This document shows positions 1 to 6,652 of a stretch of 7,954 nucleotides of DNA, one piece after another. The stretch comes from an uncultured Eubacteriales bacterium (GTDB lineage Bacteria; Bacillota; Clostridia; Oscillospirales; Butyricicoccaceae). A model generated the notes under the pieces. That model made no database searches, had not been told where the DNA came from, and worked only from the letters and a program-made list of their open reading frames with translations. The stretch's first letter is position 1. Each line of letters opens with the position of its first letter. The stretch is taken from the NCBI GenBank assembly GCA_905199135.1, contig CAJKFC010000085.1:1-7954 (forward strand), given 5' to 3'. The position numbers were made by a program, and so were the translations under genes.

Positions 1-1799
1 AGGTAGAGCGCTCGCTGCGCGTACTGGACGGTTCCGTAACCGTTTTCTGTGCAAAGGGCGGTGTTGAGCCTCAGTCCGAGACAGTATGGCGTCAGGCTGA
101 TAAATACCATGTCCCCCGTATGGCTTATGTCAACAAGATGGACATAATGGGTGCAGACTTCTATCGTGTCGTCAACATGATGCACGACAGACTTAAGTGC
201 AACGCAGTTCCGATCCAGCTGCCCATAGGCGCTGAAGATCAGTTCAAAGGCATCATCGACCTCGTTGAGATGAAGGCCTATATATACAACGATAACCTCG
301 GTAAAGATATCACTGTTTGTGAGATCCCCGACGATATGAAGGAAAAGGCTGAGGAATATCGTGTAAAGCTTCTTGAAGCAGTGTCCGAATATGATGATGA
401 AATCATGATGCGCTACCTCGAAGGCGAGGAGATAAGCGAGGACATGATCAAGACAGCTATCAGAAAAGCAACTCTTGATGTAAATATGATTCCCGTTACA
501 TGCGGAACATCTTACAGAAACAAGGGCGTTCAGAAGCTCCTCGATGCAGTTATCGAGTACATGCCTTCGCCCATTGACAAAAAGGCCATTGCCGGTGTAA
601 ACCCCGACACTGGCGAGGCAGACAGCAGAGAGCCCTCTGACGAGGCGCCTTTCTCCGCTCTCGCATTTAAGATCATGACCGACCCCTTTGTCGGTAAGCT
701 CTGCTTCTTCAGAGTTTACTCCGGCACAATAACAAAAGGCTCCAGCGTTCTCAACTCTACAAAGAACGATCGCGAGCGTATGGGCCGTATTCTTCAGATG
801 CATGCTAACCACCGTGAGGATATCGAAGTTGTATATTCCGGTGATATTGCCGCAGCTGTCGGTCTCAAGAACACAACAACAGGTGATACTCTCTGCGATG
901 AGAAGCATCCTATTATTCTTGAGAGCATGGAGTTCCCGGAGCCCGTTATCCGCGTAGCTATTGAGCCCAAGACAAAGGCCGGTCAGGAGAAGATGGGTAT
1001 CGCTTTGGCTAAGCTTGCTGAGGAAGATCCCACATTCAGAACCTACACAGATGAGGAGACAGGTCAGACAATTATCGCAGGTATGGGTGAGCTTCACCTC
1101 GAGATTATCGTTGACCGTATGCTCCGTGAGTTTAAGGTTGAGGCCAATGTCGGCGCACCTCAGGTTGCCTATAAGGAGACAATCCGCAAGGCTGCCGAGT
1201 CGGATACAAAATATGCCCGTCAGTCCGGTGGTAAAGGTCAGTACGGTCATGTTAAGATCAGAATCGAGCCCAACGAAAGCGGCAAGGGATATGAGTTCAT
1301 CAACGAAATCGTCGGCGGCGCTATCCCCAAGGAATACATCGAGCCTGTCAACCAGGGTATCCAGGGCGCAATGCAGTCCGGTGTTCTCGCAGGCTACAAT
1401 GTTGTCGATGTAAAGGTTACACTTTACGACGGATCTTTCCATGAGGTTGACTCATCCGAAATGGCATTTAAGATTGCCGGTTCTATGGCGTTTAAGGACG
1501 CTATGAAGAAGGCAGATCCCGTCATCATGGAGCCCATCATGTGCGTCAATGTCATCGTTCCCGAAGAGTACATGGGCGATGTCATAGGCGACCTCAACTC
1601 TCGTCGCGGACAGATACAGGGTATGGAAGCTGTCGCAGGTGCTCAGCAGATACTGGCATTCGTCCCCCTTTCCGAGATGTTCGGATACGCAACCGATATG
1701 CGTTCGAGAACACAGGGACGCGGTCAGTACACAATGGAGCCCAGCCACTATACCGAGCTGCCTAAGAACATTCAGACAAAATTGGTAGAAGGCAAGTAA
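1..1799 (+). CDS. fusA: Elongation factor G (EF-G), 5'-truncated by the window edge
   Basis: Ribosomal translocase GTPase, acting in the cytoplasm on the elongating ribosome. The reading frame is open from base 3 (first residues VERSLRVLDGSV), so the methionine at 120 is internal and not the start. 598 residues are present, and about 90 N-terminal residues with the P-loop and switch regions lie upstream, judging by the usual ~690 aa. Visible in order: end of the G domain with the G4 motif NKMD (about 132-143) and a G5-like CGTSYRNKGVQ (about 500-532); beta-barrel domain II from about 640 (APFSALAFKIMTDPFVGKL); domain III from about 935 with GMGELHLEII; domain IV from about 1150 including GQYGHVKI; domain V from about 1515, with EPIMCVNVIVPEEYMGDVIG followed by LNSRRGQI. 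All are canonical and no damage is seen. tuf follows after 98 bases with no terminator hairpin between, so readthrough into tuf is likely, as in str operons. Confidence 0.97.
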   Translation, partial: VERSLRVLDGSVTVFCAKGGVEPQSETVWRQADKYHVPRMAYVNKMDIMGADFYRVVNMMHDRLKCNAVPIQLPIGAEDQFKGIIDLVEMKAYIYNDNLGKDITVCEIPDDMKEKAEEYRVKLLEAVSEYDDEIMMRYLEGEEISEDMIKTAIRKATLDVNMIPVTCGTSYRNKGVQKLLDAVIEYMPSPIDKKAIAGVNPDTGEADSREPSDEAPFSALAFKIMTDPFVGKLCFFRVYSGTITKGSSVLNSTKNDRERMGRILQMHANHREDIEVVYSGDIAAAVGLKNTTTGDTLCDEKHPIILESMEFPEPVIRVAIEPKTKAGQEKMGIALAKLAEEDPTFRTYTDEETGQTIIAGMGELHLEIIVDRMLREFKVEANVGAPQVAYKETIRKAAESDTKYARQSGGKGQYGHVKIRIEPNESGKGYEFINEIVGGAIPKEYIEPVNQGIQGAMQSGVLAGYNVVDVKVTLYDGSFHEVDSSEMAFKIAGSMAFKDAMKKADPVIMEPIMCVNVIVPEEYMGDVIGDLNSRRGQIQGMEAVAGAQQILAFVPLSEMFGYATDMRSRTQGRGQYTMEPSHYTELPKNIQTKLVEGK

Positions 1800-1814
1800 A
1801 TTTTCAGTTTTATA

Positions 1815-1843
1815 TTGATTTTTTCGCTAAAATACAATATAAT
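1815..1843 (+). promoter_or_regulatory. Probable sigma-A-type promoter for tuf in the fusA-tuf gap
   Basis: TTGATT at 1815-1820 and a perfect TATAAT at 1838-1843 are separated by exactly 17 bases. A second TATAAT lies at 1849-1854 without a comparable -35. Initiation near 1850 would give a leader of about 48 bases. The leader carries GGGAGG (1883-1888) nine bases before the tuf ATG. This would let EF-Tu be made in excess over EF-G, as cells require (established). Use of this promoter is inferred from sequence only. Confidence 0.7.
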
Positions 1844-1897
1844 ATGGATATAATCCGCTAAGTTATATTATTTGATTACAAAGGGAGGAAATTCAAA

Positions 1898-3097
1898 ATG
1901 GCAAAGGCAAAGTTCGAAAGAACCAAACCACACGTTAATATCGGTACTATCGGTCACGTTGACCATGGTAAGACATCTCTTACAGCTGCTATCACAAAGT
2001 ATCTCTCGCTCGTCGGCGGCGCACAGTACACAGACTATGCTAACATCGACAAGGCTCCTGAAGAGAGAGAGCGCGGCATCACAATCAACACATCTCATGT
2101 TGAGTACGAGACAGCTTCTCGTCACTATGCACATGTTGACTGCCCCGGCCACGCCGACTATATCAAGAATATGATTACAGGTGCTGCTCAGATGGACGGC
2201 GCTATCCTCGTTATCGCTGCAACAGACGGCCCGATGGCTCAGACTCGTGAGCACATCCTCCTTGCCCGTCAGGTTGGTGTTCCCGCTATTGTCGTATTCC
2301 TCAACAAGTGCGATATGGTAGACGACGAAGAGCTCCTCGAGCTCGTTGAGATGGAAGTTCGTGAGCTTCTCTCCACATACGAGTTCCCCGGCGACGATAT
2401 CCCCGTTATCCGCGGTTCCGCTCTTAAGGCTATCGAGGCTTCCAACGACCCCAACGATCCTGCTTATGCACCTATCAAGGAGCTCATGGACGCTGTTGAC
2501 AACTACATTCCCACACCCGATCGTATGGCAGATCTTCCCTTCATTATGCCTGTTGAGGACGTCTTCACAATCACAGGCCGTGGTACTGTTGCTACAGGCC
2601 GTGTTGAGCGTGGTCAGCTCAAGACAGGTGAGGAAGTTGAGATCGTAGGTCTCATGGACGAGCCCAAAAAGACAGTTGTTACAGGTATCGAGATGTTCCG
2701 TAAGATCCTCGACTACGCTGAGGCCGGTGATAACATCGGTGCTCTTCTCCGTGGTATCCAGAAGACAGACATCGAGCGCGGTCAGGTTCTCGCAAAGCCC
2801 GGCTCCATTCATCCCCACACAAAGTTCAAGGGTCAGGTTTATGTCCTCAGCAAGGACGAAGGCGGCCGTCACACACCGTTCTTTAACAACTACCGTCCCC
2901 AGTTCTACTTCCGTACAACAGACGTTACAGGCGTAATCACTCTTCCCGAGGGAACAGAGATGTGCATGCCCGGTGATAACGTTGATATGGATGTTGAGCT
3001 CATCACTCCTATCGCTATCGAAGAGGGTCTCCGCTTCGCTATCCGTGAGGGTGGTCGTACAGTCGGTTCCGGCGTTGTTATCGCTATCAACGAGTAA
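1898..3097 (+). CDS. tuf: Elongation factor Tu (EF-Tu)
   Basis: GTPase that delivers aminoacyl-tRNA to the ribosomal A site; cytoplasmic and normally one of the most abundant proteins. 399 aa, full length for the family (about 395-400). GTP-binding motifs are all present: P-loop GHVDHGKT (19-26), RGIT of switch I (59-62), DCPGH (81-85), NKCD (136-139) and SALK (174-177). Domain II follows with FTITGRGTVATGRVERG, and the C-terminal barrel has the usual GGRHTPF and NYRPQFYFRTTDVTG. The start is fixed by MAKAKFERTKPHVNIGTIGH, the standard N-terminus, with GGGAGG nine bases upstream. Codon use is that of a highly expressed gene, with strong preference for CTC, GTT, ACA and ATC. It sits 98 bases after fusA with its own promoter and is closed by a hairpin terminator 16 bases after the stop. 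Nothing is odd in the protein. Confidence 0.99.
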   Translation: MAKAKFERTKPHVNIGTIGHVDHGKTSLTAAITKYLSLVGGAQYTDYANIDKAPEERERGITINTSHVEYETASRHYAHVDCPGHADYIKNMITGAAQMDGAILVIAATDGPMAQTREHILLARQVGVPAIVVFLNKCDMVDDEELLELVEMEVRELLSTYEFPGDDIPVIRGSALKAIEASNDPNDPAYAPIKELMDAVDNYIPTPDRMADLPFIMPVEDVFTITGRGTVATGRVERGQLKTGEEVEIVGLMDEPKKTVVTGIEMFRKILDYAEAGDNIGALLRGIQKTDIERGQVLAKPGSIHPHTKFKGQVYVLSKDEGGRHTPFFNNYRPQFYFRTTDVTGVITLPEGTEMCMPGDNVDMDVELITPIAIEEGLRFAIREGGRTVGSGVVIAINE

Positions 3098-3112
3098 TTT
3101 AAATAAGATATT

Positions 3113-3143
3113 CAAAATGGTAGAGTTTCACTCTACCATTTTG
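3113..3143 (+). terminator. Hairpin terminator after tuf
   Basis: CAAAATGGTAGAG (3113-3125) pairs perfectly over 13 bp with 3131-3143 around the loop TTTCA; one further T-A pair could shrink the loop to three bases. The A-run at 3114-3117 becomes a T-run at 3139-3142 on the far arm, but the U-tract past the stem is short. It begins 16 bases after the tuf stop, the expected place to end the fusA-tuf transcript. Confidence 0.8.
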
Positions 3144-3181
3144 TCTTAAATCGGAGAGTTTTATTTTATAAGGAGGGTTTT

Positions 3182-4834
3182 ATGTCAGAGCTTACCTACA
3201 AATATCGCCTTTTGGATAAGGACTGCGCAATGTTTTACGACAGGCTTAAAGGGTCGAGAGCTTTTGAAAAAGAGTCGTTTATACCTGATGAGACCAATAA
3301 AAAGCAGCTTTTTGATCAAATTGAGGAGCTGTTTAAAAGGGCAGACGAGCTCGAGGCTCCCGATGAGGTATACAGCATTATAAAAGAACAGATACATAAT
3401 TTCCTCTACGCTCAAAGGCTCAATCTCGTAAGCAATTTTGAGCGCCCCATGAAGCATATCAATAACTTTGTATATGCATTTTCTACCTATGGACGCAAGG
3501 ACTCCCGTGAGGACAATGTGAGAGCGGATATCATAGTTTCCAAATATGCTTTTGCCGATAAAGTTTGGAACGCCGTTTCGGGATGGCTAAAAGATGTTTC
3601 GCCGCTTTATCTTCAGGAGCTTATATCGGCTCTCGGAACAATGGACAGAACCTTGAGCTTTGAGCTTACAAAACTCGATGAAACCTTCCCGAATCTCAAG
3701 GGAGAGCAGAGAACGCAGCTTGAACAGAGTATGCAGACTCTCATTGAAAAGGGAAGAGAATGGAAGAAAGAGGCCGAGAAGGTATTGTCCGATAAGGGCG
3801 GAGTGCCGCAGAAGGACACTTCTGAAGACGATATTATAAAGTTTGACGAGGGATATTACAGGGATCTTCTGAAAAATGAACTGGGAATAGAGCTCGATGA
3901 GCTTCTCGCATGGCATGAAAGCGAAATAGAAAAGACCAGGGCGGAGGTATTTGAAATAGCTTCCAAGCTCGATATACCCGATCCCAAGCCGACCACTATG
4001 TCGGAAGTCAATGATATCCTTAATAAATACGCAGGTTCTTTCGAAAGCCCTGAGATACTTATGAAAAAGGCTCAGGAATATCTCGACAGGGCAAGAGAGG
4101 CTGCCCGTAAGGTAGTCCCCATGCCCGAGGAGACCTGTAAGCTCTGTCCCATACCCGAACAGATAAAGTATTCCTATCCCTGGGGCGGATACGGCGGAGG
4201 CTGCCCAATAAGGAGACCCCTTGTAGGCGAATACTATGTAAATGATTTTAACTATACGGCGGTAACCGACGGATGGATAAAGATGATGGCTATACATGAG
4301 AGCTATCCCGGACACCATGTGCAGTTTGTGAGACGCACAGTGGACAGACTGCCTGAGGTTGTAAAAATCGGCGCAAGAAGCGTGCCGATTATCGAGGGTA
4401 CTGCCCACCGCTCAGAGAGAGTTTTTGAATATGTATTTGCCGAGGATCAGTTCTATCCGCTTTTCGTGGCTTACAGAAGACATCATACATCTGTCAGAAT
4501 AAAGGCAGAGCTCATGCTGAGATATTTCGGCAGACCGATAAGAGAGGCTGTTGATCTCTATGTCAAAGAGCTCGGCTTTGACAGGGCCACGGCGAGAGGG
4601 CAGGTCAGCGCTCAGGAGAGCATGCAGGGATATTTTAACAGCTATTATTACGGCATGAAGCGCATAGAGGATCTTGAGAAGAAATTCGGCTTTGACAGAG
4701 ACGAATATACGAGATACCTTTTTGATGCGGGAGATATCAGCCTGGAGTTGTTTGAGAGATTTTTAGCTCTTTCTCCCGAGGACAAAAAGAGATACACCAA
4801 CGATTTTGCAAGCATAATACAGTTCGGAGAATAA
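3182..4834 (+). CDS. DUF885-family putative zinc metallopeptidase, cytoplasmic
   Basis: 550 aa, usual for DUF885 proteins (about 550-600). The family is thought to be gluzincin-like metallopeptidases; the substrate is unknown here. The signature HESYPGHH lies at residues 372-379, in the family's HExxPGHH form, preceded by GEYYVNDFNYTAVTDGW. The downstream EG-x-A motif appears as EGTAHRSE (405-412), where many relatives read EGWALYAE; E405 is the likely third metal ligand by family analogy. There is no signal peptide or membrane segment, so a cytoplasmic role in peptide turnover is inferred. The N-terminal ~300 residues look largely helical and charged. Three cysteines (C319, C322, C341) lie just before the active-site segment. 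The start is set by AAGGAGG (3170-3176), five bases before ATG. I see no convincing promoter between the tuf terminator and this gene. It converges on murC across a shared terminator, and none of its neighbours suggests a pathway. Confidence 0.85.
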   Translation: MSELTYKYRLLDKDCAMFYDRLKGSRAFEKESFIPDETNKKQLFDQIEELFKRADELEAPDEVYSIIKEQIHNFLYAQRLNLVSNFERPMKHINNFVYAFSTYGRKDSREDNVRADIIVSKYAFADKVWNAVSGWLKDVSPLYLQELISALGTMDRTLSFELTKLDETFPNLKGEQRTQLEQSMQTLIEKGREWKKEAEKVLSDKGGVPQKDTSEDDIIKFDEGYYRDLLKNELGIELDELLAWHESEIEKTRAEVFEIASKLDIPDPKPTTMSEVNDILNKYAGSFESPEILMKKAQEYLDRAREAARKVVPMPEETCKLCPIPEQIKYSYPWGGYGGGCPIRRPLVGEYYVNDFNYTAVTDGWIKMMAIHESYPGHHVQFVRRTVDRLPEVVKIGARSVPIIEGTAHRSERVFEYVFAEDQFYPLFVAYRRHHTSVRIKAELMLRYFGRPIREAVDLYVKELGFDRATARGQVSAQESMQGYFNSYYYGMKRIEDLEKKFGFDRDEYTRYLFDAGDISLELFERFLALSPEDKKRYTNDFASIIQFGE

Positions 4835-4835
4835 T

Positions 4836-4863
4836 AAAAAGGCGGCTTTAAAGCCGCCTTTTT
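4836..4863. terminator. Symmetric bidirectional terminator between DUF885 gene and murC
   Basis: A perfect 28-base palindrome: AAAAA, a GGCGGC stem arm, a TTTAAA centre, GCCGCC, then TTTTT. Read on either strand it gives a GC-rich hairpin followed by a T-run, so it can stop transcripts from both sides. It begins one base after the stop of the plus-strand gene and lies 30 bases past the murC stop. No other hairpin serves murC. Confidence 0.9.
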
Positions 4864-4893
4864 ATTTACAATCGATATGCCGATAGCTAAATA

Positions 4894-6261
4894 TTACAGA
4901 AGATCACAAACTTTATATATGTCTCCCGCGCCCATGGTGATCACTATGTCGCCCTCTCTGGCGGTCTCTCTTATAAAATCCGCTATCTCCACAAAAGTTT
5001 TGAAAAAGTGGCTGTGGGGTATTTTTTCCGCCAGCTGAGCCGAGGAAATGCCGTGAACATTGTCCTCTCTGGCTGCGAAAATCTCGGCTAAAACCACTAT
5101 ATCGGCGTGGGACAGAGCCTTTGCGAAGCTGTCGAAGAGAGCCTCTGTACGGCTGTATGTGTGGGGCTGAAATACGCATATGGTGCGTCCGTCGCCCATG
5201 GCGTCGGCGGCGATAAGAGCCATGGCTATCTCCTTGGGATGGTGGGAGTAGTCGTCAAAAACTCTCGCCATGTTGACGGTGGTTTTGTACTCAAAACGGC
5301 GGGATACTCCAGTGTAGCTCTGGATCCCTTTTTTGAAGGCTTCGCCGTCTATGCCGAGGGCATAGGAGGCGGCAGCTGCCGCGAGAGAATCGAGGACATT
5401 GTGCCTGCCCGGTACGACAAGCTTGACATCACAGTAGTGATTTCCGAATATATAGATGGAAAAGCTGAAGAATCCTCTGCTGTCCTTTATGTATTCGGGA
5501 TGCACATCGGCTTCGGGCGAAAAGCCGAAGCTTATGACCTTTCTGTCGATACCCTCTATGGCCTTTTGGGTGTTGGGATCGTCATGGTTTGCTATTACTA
5601 TGCCCGTCTCCTTGGGTACCTGAAGGGCAAAGTGTCTGAAAGATTCAAGAGTTTCCTCCATGGACTTGAAGAAATCCACATGGTCTCTGTCGACATTGAG
5701 AATTACGGCGATAGTGGGGGAGAACTTGTGGTAGGAATTTTTGTATTCACAGGCTTCGGCCACAAAATAATCATGGGAGCCTATTCTCATACTGCCGCCT
5801 ATAGAGCTGAGATTGCCGCCTATCATCACCGTGGGGTCCATATCGTTTTTGAGGGCGACGGTGGACATCATGGCGGTGGTGGTGGTTTTGCCGTGGGTGC
5901 CCGCTATGCAGACGACATTTTTGTATTCCTTCATGAGAACACCCCATGCCTCGGCTCTTTCGATGAGGGGTATTCCGTGAGAAAAGGCAAATTGTACCTC
6001 GCAGTTGTCGTCGTGTACGGCGGCGGTTCTTATGACAAAGTCCACTCCCTCCATGTTTGCCGCGTCATGGGTGGGAAAGGTTTTTATGCCTTTTGAGGAC
6101 AGCATTTCAAGGACATCTCCCGCAGAGCGGTCGGAGCCCTGCACCTTGCAGCCGAGGTTATTGAGAATGATGGCCAGTGAACGCATGGATATGCCGCCTA
6201 TACCTATGAGGTGGACGGTCAGCTTGTTTTCTATAACATCAGACAGAGTAATATTATTCAT
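4894..6261 (-). CDS. murC: UDP-N-acetylmuramate--L-alanine ligase (MurC)
   Basis: Cytoplasmic ATP-dependent ligase that adds L-alanine to UDP-MurNAc, the first amino acid of the peptidoglycan stem peptide. 455 aa, normal for MurC (about 450-490). Visible in order: N-terminal UDP-binding Rossmann loop GIGGIS (20-25, where GIGGIG is more usual), ATP P-loop GTHGKTTTT (121-129), EACEY (169-173), NVDRDHVD (189-196), GRHNVLD (285-291) at the central/C-terminal border, DDYSHHP (336-342), FQPHTYSR (364-371) and the closing MGAGDIYK. The DDYSHHP and EACEY forms indicate MurC rather than MurD, E or F. The frame is open for 98 codons further upstream, but that part is low-complexity and rich in F, L, I and Y, as translated AT-rich DNA would be. 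The start at 6261 has AGGAGG six bases before it and gives the family N-terminus. It stands alone, away from any mur/fts cluster, with its own likely promoter, and is divergent from asnS. Confidence 0.96.
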   Translation of the reverse strand: MNNITLSDVIENKLTVHLIGIGGISMRSLAIILNNLGCKVQGSDRSAGDVLEMLSSKGIKTFPTHDAANMEGVDFVIRTAAVHDDNCEVQFAFSHGIPLIERAEAWGVLMKEYKNVVCIAGTHGKTTTTAMMSTVALKNDMDPTVMIGGNLSSIGGSMRIGSHDYFVAEACEYKNSYHKFSPTIAVILNVDRDHVDFFKSMEETLESFRHFALQVPKETGIVIANHDDPNTQKAIEGIDRKVISFGFSPEADVHPEYIKDSRGFFSFSIYIFGNHYCDVKLVVPGRHNVLDSLAAAAASYALGIDGEAFKKGIQSYTGVSRRFEYKTTVNMARVFDDYSHHPKEIAMALIAADAMGDGRTICVFQPHTYSRTEALFDSFAKALSHADIVVLAEIFAAREDNVHGISSAQLAEKIPHSHFFKTFVEIADFIRETAREGDIVITMGAGDIYKVCDLL

Positions 6262-6267
6262 AGGAAT

Positions 6268-6273
6268 CCTCCT
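6268..6273 (-). promoter_or_regulatory. Ribosome binding site that fixes the murC start
   Basis: Minus-strand AGGAGG, six bases before ATG (6261-6259). It decides the start against the longer open frame reaching 6555, whose extra residues resemble translated AT-rich spacer. Confidence 0.9.
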
Positions 6274-6303
6274 AAAAATCGCTTTCAGTATTTTTCTAAC
6301 TAT

Positions 6304-6332
6304 ATTATAATATATAAACGGGAAAATATAAA
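6304..6332 (-). promoter_or_regulatory. Candidate murC promoter
   Basis: On the minus strand, TTTATA (6332-6327, four of six matches to TTGACA) and a perfect TATAAT (6309-6304) are 17 bases apart. A start near 6297 gives a leader of about 36 bases containing the AGGAGG site. The surroundings are so AT-rich that chance matches are likely, so support is moderate. Confidence 0.5.
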
Positions 6333-6563
6333 GACTATTTTGGCAGAAAAAATAAAAAAATATTAGGGAATATATCACTTGCACAAAAGTATATAGCGGC
6401 AAATAGAGTATTTTCACATAATATCCGCAAAAAATAAGCTGTACATTGGTGATGATATGAGCAAACAGCGCGTTTACATTATACAAAAATAATGAAAGAC
6501 AAAATGAAAATTTTGATGTATTCTCCAAAAACAGAAAAAAGAAAAAAAGAAACATCTAAAATG
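6333..6563. other. AT-rich spacer between divergent promoters, no gene seen
   Basis: This is the middle of the 391-base gap between murC and asnS. It is A/T-dominated, with A-rich tracts near 6346-6360 and 6534-6550. I find no open frame of useful length with a ribosome binding site, no strong hairpin and no T-box antiterminator signature. An 11-codon frame at 6457-6492 has no binding site. The A-tracts could act as upstream promoter elements for asnS, which is speculative. Confidence 0.6.
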
Positions 6564-6597
6564 TGGACAAAAACATCAATTTGTGGTACATTATAAT
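6564..6597 (+). promoter_or_regulatory. Probable asnS promoter
   Basis: TGGACA (6564-6569) and TACATT (6587-6592) are 17 bases apart, and TGG sits directly before TACATT as an extended -10 element. An overlapping perfect TATAAT lies at 6592-6597 but would need a 22-base spacer, so the first pairing is preferred. The resulting leader is only about 50 bases, too short for a T-box. Confidence 0.65.
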
Positions 6598-6652
6598 ATA
6601 ACAGACGATAAAACTGTTTCAATATTTTTATTTACGGAAAGAAGGCGAAAAA

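Noticed and set aside
1846..1856. Short palindrome GGATATAATCC as an operator
   Set aside because: Eleven bases in AT-rich promoter DNA, overlapping a -10-like sequence; easily chance.
1868..3115. 415-codon open frame on the minus strand opposite tuf
   Set aside because: It mirrors the tuf codon structure and is rich in Cys, Asn and Thr with no recognisable domain. Long antisense frames over tuf are a known by-product of biased codon use.
3587..4408. 273-codon minus-strand frame opposite the DUF885 gene
   Set aside because: The plus strand has a full-length protein with the HExxPGHH motif and a strong ribosome binding site; the antisense product has no recognisable features.
5107..6096. 329-codon plus-strand frame opposite murC
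   Set aside because: Gly/Val/Tyr-rich shadow of a clearly recognised murC; no ribosome binding site and no family features.
6457..6492. Possible leader peptide MSKQRVYIIQK upstream of asnS
   Set aside because: No ribosome binding site, no asparagine codons as an attenuator would need, and it lies upstream of the likely asnS promoter.
6262..6555. 98-residue N-terminal extension of MurC
   Set aside because: Hydrophobic, low-complexity translation of AT-rich DNA. The AGGAGG site and family N-terminus place the start at 6261.
6400..6652. T-box riboswitch upstream of asnS
   Set aside because: No T-box core (GGTGG-type antiterminator sequence) and no terminator hairpin was found; the likely leader is only ~50 bases.
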